Positions 44,901 to 51,825 of a DNA stretch of 64,000 nucleotides are shown piece by piece. The notes beneath the pieces were generated by a model, which saw nothing but the letters and a program-made list of their open reading frames with translations, was not told the DNA's origin and ran no database searches. Within the stretch, counting starts at the first letter, position 1, and every line of letters begins with the position of its first letter. The DNA is from Streptomyces liangshanensis (GTDB lineage Bacteria > Actinomycetota > Actinomycetes > Streptomycetales > Streptomycetaceae): NCBI RefSeq assembly GCF_011694815.1, contig NZ_CP050177.1:2345001-2409000 (forward strand), given 5' to 3'. Both the position numbers and the translations under genes were made by a program.

Positions 44901-46370
44901 TTCGACCCACGTACCGAGGTGCAGGAACAGCTCCTCGGGCAGGTCCTTCCACCGGTCGGCGGAGACCGCCAGGTGGATGCCGTAGTAGACGCCGCGCTGG
45001 GCAACGCCGAGCAGCAGGCGGGACTCCTCCGGGAAGCGTGCCGCGAAGTCCGGCCAGCCGTCGACGAGGAGGAACACCTCGCCGTTCGACTCGCCGTCCA
45101 GCAGCCCCCGCGTCCGCATCCGGCGGAACGTCTTCGGGGACCTGATGCGCAGGCGGTCGCAGAGCCTCTCGCGCCGCTTCAGGGTGGCCATGACACCGTC
45201 GACCAGGGTGCGTACGGCGTCGGCGCGGCCGTAGTCCGCCACCATCCCCATGTGCGGCAGGGTCTCCAGGCGTGTCATCCCGTCCGGTTCGCCGTGCAGG
45301 GCGTACATCTGCACCTCGTCCGGCGTGTGGGTCAGCGCCAGCGAGCAGGCGAGGGTGCGCAGCACCGACGTCTTGCCGCTCCACCTGCCGCCCACGACGC
45401 CGATGTGCGGCGCGCCCCCGGACAGGTCGAGCGTCAGGGTCTCCTGGAGTCCCTGCGCCGGGTCGTACATCCGGCCCAGCGGCACGGTGAGTTGTCCGTT
45501 CGGCGGCCAGTCGGGCGCGCAGAGGCCCCGGTCGGGACCGGCGACGAGCGCCGGCAGCAACTCCCCCAGGGAGAGGCTGTCGCCCACGAAGGGATCACTC
45601 TCCGCGCTCTGCCCCCGGTGCCACAACGCGGCCGTCGCGAGGGGGATGTTGCCCTGTACGCCGGAGCGGAACTCGGTCGGCGTCTGCGGGGCCCCGCTCT
45701 CCCGGACGTGCCGCTCGACGTGCTGGAACAGCTCGTGCGCGGTGATCACCCCGTCGTTGTCGAGGTCCGCGCGCCCGGTGCTGAGGCCGTCGATGAGCGC
45801 TTCGGTGAACACCGAGTGGAAGTCGCCCGAGCGGCTCTTCACCGTCTCGCCCTCGAAGGCGAACTCCAGGACGTCCGAGGCGGTCATGACGTACGTGCCC
45901 TTGCCGGCGGCCTGCACGGACAGTTCACCGTCGTCGGGCGCGAAGGGCGCCATGCCCTGGACGTACGCCCCGCCGAAGCAGCAGTCGAGCAGGAGCACCT
46001 TGGACCGGGCGCGGCAGCGACTCATCTGCTCCTCGACGAAGCGCGCCGATATCGCGGTCGACTCGGGCAGGTCGCGCTTGGTGCGCAGCGTCGTGAAGAA
46101 GAGGCGGCCGTGCTTGTCGCGGATGCCGTGGCAGGACACGTACAACAGCAGGGTGTCGTTCGGCCCGAGATCGCGCAGCGTGCGCTCGATGTGCTCCTCG
46201 ATCTCCGCCTTCGAGTCGTTGACCAGGGGGACGACCCGGTCGAAGTACCCGATCGCCGGGTCCTCCAGCAGCGCGCCCAGGCGCCGCGCGTCGGAGGCGG
46301 GCGAGCGCAGGCGGCGCAGTCCGGAGTCGATGTAGTCCGTGGTGGCGACGAGCAGGGCGACGCGGCTCAA
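41958..46370 (-). CDS. Caspase-like protease fused to four FtsK/EccC-type ATPase domains
   Basis: A 1470-residue fusion. Residues 1-250 form a caspase/metacaspase-like domain with catalytic His81 (YVSCHGIRDKHG) and Cys131 (LLLDCCFGGA), plus an EF-hand-like loop DLDNDGVITAHE (202-213). Four P-loop domains follow: Walker A at 327-334 (GGRWSGKT), 657-664 (GATGSGKS), 973-980 (GGAQSGKS) and 1258-1265 (GESGSGKT). Only the second has a Walker B with Glu (VLVIDEF, Glu771) and the DFKGG motif, so it is the likely active ATPase. The membrane spans of true EccC are absent and no Esx, EccB, EccD or mycosin gene is near. TTG 46370 has GGGAGAG upstream. An EACC1 gene precedes it by 21 bases. Probable role: regulated proteolysis in conflict or cell death; this is inference. 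Confidence 0.9.
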   Translation of the reverse strand: MSRVALLVATTDYIDSGLRRLRSPASDARRLGALLEDPAIGYFDRVVPLVNDSKAEIEEHIERTLRDLGPNDTLLLYVSCHGIRDKHGRLFFTTLRTKRDLPESTAISARFVEEQMSRCRARSKVLLLDCCFGGAYVQGMAPFAPDDGELSVQAAGKGTYVMTASDVLEFAFEGETVKSRSGDFHSVFTEALIDGLSTGRADLDNDGVITAHELFQHVERHVRESGAPQTPTEFRSGVQGNIPLATAALWHRGQSAESDPFVGDSLSLGELLPALVAGPDRGLCAPDWPPNGQLTVPLGRMYDPAQGLQETLTLDLSGGAPHIGVVGGRWSGKTSVLRTLACSLALTHTPDEVQMYALHGEPDGMTRLETLPHMGMVADYGRADAVRTLVDGVMATLKRRERLCDRLRIRSPKTFRRMRTRGLLDGESNGEVFLLVDGWPDFAARFPEESRLLLGVAQRGVYYGIHLAVSADRWKDLPEELFLHLGTWVELALADPQESRIDRDLAGGIPPGQPGFGLTRGRRYVRLAVPALATAAGTAGVASGGAAGSSGETPAPARTGDEGEELDALLDKVAGAWRRPGARPLSTFRDDHDSVPRLLDLLPLPGGWDAAPASAWAVKPERRLTTPVGVDANGAPVLLDLREAALGGWGPHGVCVGATGSGKSELLRTLVLGLAVTHSPETLNFVLVDFKGGATFASMARLPHVAAVITGLADEPSLVGRMEDAIRGELNRRQQLLRGAGNYPNIHEYERARAAGAPLIPLPTLVLVIDEFTELLTAEPGFLEALVQIGRIGRSLGIHLLLASQRLEEGRLSGLDTHLSYRIGLRTFSAEESRAVLGVPDAYSLPSVPGSGYLRFDMDHMVGFRAAYASGWVGEDARAADGDSPMDLILNRLEGQGPPAHQIWLPPLDQAPPLDALLPGLAVVEGRGLTVPGYPAEGALVVPLGLVDKPYEQRRDVLWGDFSGASGNLLIAGGAQSGKSTLLRTLVSSFALTHTPGEVQFYGLDFGGGSLSALAELPHVGGIATRLDPERVRRTVTEVAGILAQREESFRSLGIDSMAAYRRGRASGEITDPWGDVFLLVDGWGSFRQEYDLPSETVTEIASRGLAYGIHVVLTAYRAMDVRPALKDHLPYLLELRLGDPTMSEFSVPVARNVPAGTPGRGQTPEKLHFIAAVPRIDGVPSDDELPGATAALSRAVAQAWHGPPAPPVRLLPGELPAGQLPRGDALPASGVAFGIEENTLRPVFADFETDPFFLVAGESGSGKTALLRLLVRQLCERYTPDEARFVVVDYRRTLLDTVPDSHLIEYAASPTGMDAHVAGLKEVFDKRMPSKDVTPRQLRDRSWWSGPRLFVVVDDFDLVATARGNPLGVLTEQLPFAHDAGVHFLLARGSAGASRAAYEPFTQRVQELGAQGVVLSGEPADGEILGRVRPRPMPPGRGYFISRRSGPTLIQTGWQPLNPGEGGAGPSGA

Positions 46371-46391
46371 GGTCTCTCCCGGAGGCCGCGG

Positions 46392-46784
46392 CTACGGCTG
46401 CGGGTCGCTGCCGGAGCGGCGCTGGAGCCACGCCTCGATCAGGGCCTTCTGGTCGCGGCCCGAGACGCCTTCGACGATCAGCGAGTCGTCGCCCTCGGTG
46501 AGTTCGACGCGGCGGGCCTGCGCCCGCTGGCGCCATTCGCTCACGAGGCTGACCATCGTGTTGAGGGCCGCCCGGGAGAACACCCCGGTGACGAGCAGGG
46601 CCCCCAGCGTGGTGGCCGTGCCGCTCTTGGCGCCCGCCGGGGCCGCTCCGCCCTCGGGGCGCGCGACGGACTCGGCGGCGTCGAGCAGCAGCAGCTCCTC
46701 GCCCAGCTCCCGGGTCAGGGTGTCCAGTTCTTCCGCGTCGCCGTCCGTCGTCTCGACGGCTACGGCGATCTGCATGGGTCGCAT
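46392..46784 (-). CDS. EACC1 (effector-associated constant component 1) protein
   Basis: The 130-residue protein matches the EACC1 layout: a ferredoxin-like start (MQIAVAVETTDGDAEELDTLTRELGEELL), a variable Ala/Gly loop, a hydrophobic helix region (TTLGALLVTGVFSRAALNTMVSLVSEW), a basic stretch RQRAQARR and a C-terminal strand-helix (VELTEGDDSLIVEGVSGRDQKALIEAWL). EACC1 is known as the constant partner next to caspase, trypsin or other effectors in multicellular bacteria. It lies 21 bases before the caspase gene, a tight operon. ATG 46784 has GGGGGGA 8 bases upstream. Confidence 0.85.
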   Translation of the reverse strand: MRPMQIAVAVETTDGDAEELDTLTRELGEELLLLDAAESVARPEGGAAPAGAKSGTATTLGALLVTGVFSRAALNTMVSLVSEWRQRAQARRVELTEGDDSLIVEGVSGRDQKALIEAWLQRRSGSDPQP

Positions 46785-46869
46785 GGAATGGTCCCCCCGT
46801 TGCGGTGCGGCCGATCTCCAGCTTGGCACAGAACGACCGCCGCCAGCACCCTCGTTCGCCGCTCGGCGA

Positions 46870-46921
46870 AACGTCCGCGGGGAGCGTCCTCCCGGAACGT
46901 CCGCGCGGAACGTCCTCGCGA
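46870..46921. repeat. Four 12-14 bp tandem repeats upstream of the EACC1 operon
   Basis: Units at 46870-46883, 46884-46895, 46896-46908 and 46909-46921 share AACGTCC(G/T)CG. They fill the gap between pfkA and the EACC1 start and could bind a regulator of the EACC1-caspase operon or simply mark slippage. Confidence 0.6.
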
Positions 46922-46939
46922 AGAGGCCCGGTCGAAGGT

Positions 46940-47965
46940 CTAGAAGACCGACTCCGCCTCGTGCATACGGTTCTCCGGGACGCGCTTCAGCTGCGTCACG
47001 GCCTCCGCCAGCGGAACCATCTCCACCGCCGTCCCGCGCAGCGCCGTCATCCGGCCGAACTCGCCGCGGTGCACCGCCTCCACGGCGTGCCACCCGAAGC
47101 GCGTCGCCAGGACGCGGTCGTACGCGGTCGGCGTGCCGCCGCGCTGGACGTGGCCCAGGATCACCGGGCGGGCCTCCTTGCCGAGGCGGTGTTCCAGCTC
47201 CGCCGCCAGGCGGTTGCCGATGCCCTGGAAGCGCTCGTGCCCGAACTGGTCGATCTCGCCCTTGCCGTACTCCATCGAGCCCTCGGCCGGGTGCGCGCCC
47301 TCGGCGACGCAGATGACCGCGAACTTCTTGCCCCGGGAGAACCTCGCCTCGACCATCTTCACGAGGCTGTCCACCTCGAAGGGCCGCTCCGGCAGGCAGA
47401 TCCCGTGCGCGCCGCCCGCCATGCCGGACTCCAGCGCGATCCAGCCGGCGTGCCGCCCCATGACCTCGACGACCATGACGCGCTGGTGCGACTCCGCGGT
47501 GGTCTTGAGGCGGTCGATCGCCTCCGTCGCGACCATCACGGCCGTGTCGAAGCCGAACGTGCGGTCCGTCGAGTAGATGTCGTTGTCGATCGTCTTGGGG
47601 ACGCCGACGACGGCCATCCCCGCGTCCGACAGCAGCCGGGCCGCCGTGAGCGTGCCCTCGCCGCCGATCGGGATGAGCGCGTCGATGTCGTACCGGCGGG
47701 CCAACTCCGCGCAGTTCTCGGCCGCTTCCCGCAGCCGGTCGCGCTCCAGGCGGGCCGAGCCGAGGATGGTGCCGCCCCGGGCGAGGATGCCGCTGACGGC
47801 GTTCAGGTCCAGCGGGCGGAAGTGGCCGTCGAGGAGTCCCTTGAAACCGTCCTCGAAGCCGATGACTTCGTCGCCGTACCCGGTCATGGCCCGGTGAACG
47901 ACCGACCGGATCACTGCGTTCAGGCCGGGGCAGTCGCCGCCCGCGGTGAGGATTCCGATACGCAT
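46940..47965 (-). CDS. pfkA: 6-phosphofructokinase
   Basis: The 341-residue glycolytic enzyme phosphorylates fructose-6-phosphate. It has GILTAGGDCPGLNAVIR, IPIGGEGTLTAARLL and VGVPKTIDNDI, VEVMGRHAGWIAL and LGHVQRGG. The combination of Gly in GGEGT and Lys in PKTIDND is that of actinobacterial group III enzymes, generally ATP-dependent. ATG 47965 is clear. The next genes on the other strand (pta, ackA, pyk) extend the glycolysis to acetate theme. Confidence 0.96.
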   Translation of the reverse strand: MRIGILTAGGDCPGLNAVIRSVVHRAMTGYGDEVIGFEDGFKGLLDGHFRPLDLNAVSGILARGGTILGSARLERDRLREAAENCAELARRYDIDALIPIGGEGTLTAARLLSDAGMAVVGVPKTIDNDIYSTDRTFGFDTAVMVATEAIDRLKTTAESHQRVMVVEVMGRHAGWIALESGMAGGAHGICLPERPFEVDSLVKMVEARFSRGKKFAVICVAEGAHPAEGSMEYGKGEIDQFGHERFQGIGNRLAAELEHRLGKEARPVILGHVQRGGTPTAYDRVLATRFGWHAVEAVHRGEFGRMTALRGTAVEMVPLAEAVTQLKRVPENRMHEAESVF

Positions 47966-48159
47966 CGTGCCGTGTCTCCCGCTCGCTAGTGCTGTGCTTC
48001 AGTGCCGTGCTTCCCGGGGGCGGGCCCTCCGCACCCCGCGCATGAGCCGCTTCCGATACTCCCACGCGGGGTGCGCGGCGCACGCATCCGGACACCCCGA
48101 GTCCAGCGGGTGGACCGGCGGCGCCCGGGGCCGGTCCCGCCGACCGCCGCGAGACGGGC

Positions 48160-48327
48160 CTAGGGCCTGTCCGGCGGATCTTCGTGGATCAGCCCGCGGC
48201 GTCTGGTGCCGTGCCTCGCAAGGCGGAGGACCGACCACGTACTGGATGTACTTGGTCGGTCCGACAACGCCGCGAGGTGCGGTGCCAGGCGTCGCGGGCC
48301 CACGAAGATCCGCCGGACAGGCCCTAG
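48160..48327. mobile_element. 160-bp MITE with CTAG target duplication
   Basis: The element (48164-48323) has 24-bp perfect terminal inverted repeats beginning GGCCTGTCCGGCGGATC, and inner arms that also pair (GGACCGACCA with TGGTCGGTCC), so nearly the whole element folds on itself. It is flanked by CTAG on both sides (48160-48163 and 48324-48327), the YTAR-type duplication of IS5-group transposases. It has no coding capacity. It lies in the promoter region of pta. Confidence 0.85.
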
Positions 48328-48401
48328 CCGTACCCGGAGGTATTGTCAAGAGGGAATTGCCGCCCCACCACATCCTCACCGACATGGACAGGAGAGCACG
48401 C

Positions 48402-50483
48402 GTGACGCGCAGCGTGTACGTGACCGGGATCGATCGCGGGGACGGCCGGCAGGTCGTCGAGCTGGGGGTCATGGAGCTCCTGACCCGCCAGGTGGACCGC
48501 GTGGGCGTCTTCCGCCCGCTGGTGCACGACGGCCCGGACCGGCTCTTCGACCTGCTCCGCAGCCGTTACCGGCTGTCGCAGGAGCCCTCCGAGGTGTACG
48601 GCCTCGACTACCACGAGGCGACGGCGCTCCAGGCCGAGCGGGGCACGGACGAGCTGGTGTCGCGCCTGGTGGACGGGTTCCACCGGGTGGCGCGGGAGTA
48701 CGAGGTCGTCCTCGTCCTCGGCACCGACTTCGCCGCCACCCAGCTCCCCGACGAGCTGTCGCTGAACGCCCGGCTGGCGAACGAGTTCGGCGCGTCGGTG
48801 ATAGCGGTGGTGGGCGGCAAGGACCAGTCCGCCGAGTCCGTACGGTCCGAGGCGCGCAACGCGCACCGGGCGTACGAGGCGCTCGGCTGCGACGTGCTGA
48901 GCGTCGTCGTCAACCGGGTCGCCGCCGAGGACCGGACGGCCATCGCCGAGGGGCTGGTGTCGCAGCTCCCGGTGCCCTGTTACGTCCTGCCCGACCAGCC
49001 CGCGCTGGCCGCCCCGACGGTCGCGCAGATCACCCAGGCGCTCGGCGGCGAGGTGCTGCTCGGGGACGACGCGGGCCTGGCGCGGGACGCGCTGGACTTC
49101 GTGTTCGGCGGGGCGATGCTGCCGAACTTCCTGGGCGCGCTGACCCCCGGCTGCATGGTGGTCACTCCGGGCGACCGCGCCGACCTGGTGGTGGGCGCGC
49201 TCGCCGCGCACTCGGCGGGCACCCCGCCGATCGCGGGGGTGCTGCTCACGCTGGACGAGCGGCCCGCGGAGCTGGTGCTGACGCTGGCGTCGCGGCTGGC
49301 GCCGGGCACCCCGGTGATCTCGGTGGCGGGCGGTTCGTTCCCCACGGCGACCGAGCTGTTCGGCCTGGAGGGCAAGTTGAGCGCGGCGACCCCGCGCAAG
49401 GCGGAGACCGCGCTGGGGCTCTTCGAGCGCCACGTCGACACGGCGGACCTGCTGGCGCGGATGTCGGTGGCGCGCAGCGGCCGGATCACCCCGATGATGT
49501 TCGAGCACGAACTGCTGGAGCAGGCCCGGTCGTCCCGCCGCCGGGTCGTCCTGCCCGAGGGCTCCGAGGAGCGTGTGCTGCGCGCGGCGGACGTCCTGCT
49601 GCGCAGGAACGTCTGCGACCTGACGCTGCTCGGCGACCCCGACGTCATCCGCAAGAAGGCCGCGGACCTGGGCATCGACCTGAGCGCCCCGTCCACGCAG
49701 TTGATCGACACGGCCACCTCCGACCTGCGCCGGCGCTTCGCCGAGCGGTACGCGGGCCTGCGCGCGCACAAGGGCGTGACCGTGGAGCTGGCGTACGACG
49801 TGGTGGCGGACGTCAACTACTTCGGCACGCTGATGGTCGAGGAGGGCCTCGCCGACGGCATGGTGTCGGGCTGCGTGCACTCGACGGCGGCGACGATCCG
49901 GCCCGCCTTCGAGATCATCAAGACCAAGGAGACGGCGTCGATCGTCTCGTCGGTCTTCTTCATGTGCCTCGCCGACAGGGTGCTGGTGTACGGCGACTGC
50001 GCGGTGAACCCGGACCCGGACGCGGAGCAGCTCGCGGACATCGCGGTCCAGGCGGCGGCCACGGCGGCGCGGTTCGGCGTCGAGCCGCGCATCGCGATGC
50101 TCTCGTACTCGACCGGCACGTCCGGTTCCGGCGCGGACGTGGACAAGGTGCGGGAGGCGACGAAGCTCGTCCGGACGGCCCGCCCCGAGCTGCGGATCGA
50201 GGGGCCGATCCAGTACGACGCGGCCGTGGAGCCCTCCGTGGCGGCGACCAAGCTGCCGGACTCCGAGGTCGCCGGCCAGGCGACGGTCCTCATTTTCCCG
50301 GACCTCAACACCGGGAACAACACCTACAAGGCCGTGCAGCGTTCGGCCGGCGCCGTCGCGGTCGGGCCGGTCCTCCAGGGGCTGCGCAAGCCGGTCAACG
50401 ACCTGTCGCGGGGCGCGCTCGTGCAGGACATCGTCAACACGGTCGCGATCACCGCGATCCAGGCCCAGGACGGAACGGCATGA
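48402..50483 (+). CDS. pta: Phosphate acetyltransferase (long type)
   Basis: The 693-residue enzyme interconverts acetyl-CoA and acetyl phosphate. It is the long form: an N-terminal P-loop-like domain (TRSVYVTGIDRGDGRQ, about 1-220), a DRTGG-type regulatory middle, and the catalytic C-terminal domain with RRVVLPEGSEERVLRAADVL, MVSGCVHSTAATIRPAFEIIK, LSYSTGTSGSG and NTGNNTYKAVQRS. GTG 48402 has GGAG 7 bases upstream; ATG 48384 in frame is an alternative. Its stop overlaps the ackA start. A MITE lies 75 bases upstream. Confidence 0.96.
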   Translation: MTRSVYVTGIDRGDGRQVVELGVMELLTRQVDRVGVFRPLVHDGPDRLFDLLRSRYRLSQEPSEVYGLDYHEATALQAERGTDELVSRLVDGFHRVAREYEVVLVLGTDFAATQLPDELSLNARLANEFGASVIAVVGGKDQSAESVRSEARNAHRAYEALGCDVLSVVVNRVAAEDRTAIAEGLVSQLPVPCYVLPDQPALAAPTVAQITQALGGEVLLGDDAGLARDALDFVFGGAMLPNFLGALTPGCMVVTPGDRADLVVGALAAHSAGTPPIAGVLLTLDERPAELVLTLASRLAPGTPVISVAGGSFPTATELFGLEGKLSAATPRKAETALGLFERHVDTADLLARMSVARSGRITPMMFEHELLEQARSSRRRVVLPEGSEERVLRAADVLLRRNVCDLTLLGDPDVIRKKAADLGIDLSAPSTQLIDTATSDLRRRFAERYAGLRAHKGVTVELAYDVVADVNYFGTLMVEEGLADGMVSGCVHSTAATIRPAFEIIKTKETASIVSSVFFMCLADRVLVYGDCAVNPDPDAEQLADIAVQAAATAARFGVEPRIAMLSYSTGTSGSGADVDKVREATKLVRTARPELRIEGPIQYDAAVEPSVAATKLPDSEVAGQATVLIFPDLNTGNNTYKAVQRSAGAVAVGPVLQGLRKPVNDLSRGALVQDIVNTVAITAIQAQDGTA

Positions 50484-51751
50484 CGGACTCCCCCACCTCC
50501 CTCGGCTCTCCCGACTCCCCCACCCGGGTTCTCGTTCTCAACTCCGGTTCCTCGTCGCTGAAGTACCAGCTGCTGGACATGGCGGACGCGAGCCGCCTCG
50601 CCGTCGGCCTCGTGGAGCGCATCGGCGAGGCCGACCCCCGGCTCGTGCACACCCCGCGTTCGGGCGGGAAGCGCGAGCGTACGGGCGGTTTCGCCGACCA
50701 CGCGGCGGCCCTCGCCGCCGTGTCCGAGGAGCTGGCGGCGGACGGCCTCGGCCTCGACTCCCCCGCGCTGGCGGCCTTCGGCCACCGGGTCGTGCACGGC
50801 GGGTCGCGGTTCGGCGAACCGGTCGTGGTGGACGACGGCGTGGAGGCCGAGATCGAGCGGCTCGTACCGCTGGCGCCGCTGCACAACCCGGCGAACCTGA
50901 CCGGCATCCGTACCGCCCGGGAACTGCGGCCCGACCTGCCGCAGGTCGCCGTGTTCGACACGGCCTTCCACCGGACGATGCCGGAGTACGCCGCCCGCTA
51001 CGCCATCGACGTGGCGACGGCGGACGAGCACCTCATCCGCAGGTACGGCTTCCACGGGACGTCGCACGCCTACGTCTCGCGTAAATGCGCCGCGCTGCTG
51101 GGCAAGGACCCGGCCGACGTGAACGTGATCGTCCTGCACCTGGGCAACGGCGCGTCCGCGTCGGCGGTCGCGGGCGGGCGGTGCGTGGACACCTCGATGG
51201 GAATGACCCCCCTGGAGGGGCTGGTGATGGGCACCCGATCCGGTGACATCGATCCGGCCGTTCCGCTTCATCTCCAGCGGGCGGCGGGAATGTCCGTCGA
51301 CGAGACCGATGAACTTCTCAACAAGAGAAGTGGTCTCACCGGCCTCTGCGGGGACAACGACATGCGCGAGATCCTGCGCCGTTCCGACGCCGGTGACCAG
51401 CGCGCCCGGCTCGCTTTCGACGTCTACATCCACCGGTTGAAGAAGTACATCGGCGCGTACGCCGCCGTGCTCGGCCGGGTCGACGCGGTGGCTTTCACGG
51501 CCGGGGTCGGGGAGAACGCGGCGGCGGTCCGGGAGGCCGCCGTCGCAGGTCTGGAGCCCTTGGGTCTCTCGGTGGACCCGGAACGCAATACCGTACGTTC
51601 CGACGAGCCGCGGATCATCTCGCAGGACGGTGCGCGGGTCGTGGTGGCCGTCGTCCCGACCGACGAGGAGCTGGAAATCGCGCAGCAGACTTTCGCGCTG
51701 GTCGGCACGGAGAACGTACGAAAGAACGAGATTCGCACACCTCTCTCCTGA
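50480..51751 (+). CDS. ackA: Acetate kinase
   Basis: The 423-residue enzyme makes acetate and ATP from acetyl phosphate, or the reverse for acetate uptake. Motifs include VLVLNSGSSSLKYQLLD, FGHRVVHGG, FDTAFHRTMPE, RRYGFHGTSHAYVSRK, LHLGNGASASAV and FTAGVGENAAAVRE. ATG 50480 overlaps the pta stop (ATGA), so the two are translated together. About 15 extra residues precede the conserved start. Confidence 0.96.
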   Translation: MTDSPTSLGSPDSPTRVLVLNSGSSSLKYQLLDMADASRLAVGLVERIGEADPRLVHTPRSGGKRERTGGFADHAAALAAVSEELAADGLGLDSPALAAFGHRVVHGGSRFGEPVVVDDGVEAEIERLVPLAPLHNPANLTGIRTARELRPDLPQVAVFDTAFHRTMPEYAARYAIDVATADEHLIRRYGFHGTSHAYVSRKCAALLGKDPADVNVIVLHLGNGASASAVAGGRCVDTSMGMTPLEGLVMGTRSGDIDPAVPLHLQRAAGMSVDETDELLNKRSGLTGLCGDNDMREILRRSDAGDQRARLAFDVYIHRLKKYIGAYAAVLGRVDAVAFTAGVGENAAAVREAAVAGLEPLGLSVDPERNTVRSDEPRIISQDGARVVVAVVPTDEELEIAQQTFALVGTENVRKNEIRTPLS

Positions 51752-51825
51752 GCGGCCCTCCGCCCATTTGTACTTTCCACCAGACGGAATATTCCGCGCT
51801 GAAACAAACCGATAGGATCCGCCTC

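Noticed and set aside
41958..46784. Reading the locus as a type VII secretion system
   Set aside because: The ATPase domains fit EccC, but the N-terminus is a caspase, membrane spans are missing and no partner genes are present.
47999..48472. A minus-strand gene across the MITE
   Set aside because: The frame is built from the inverted repeats of the element and has no start site or family match.
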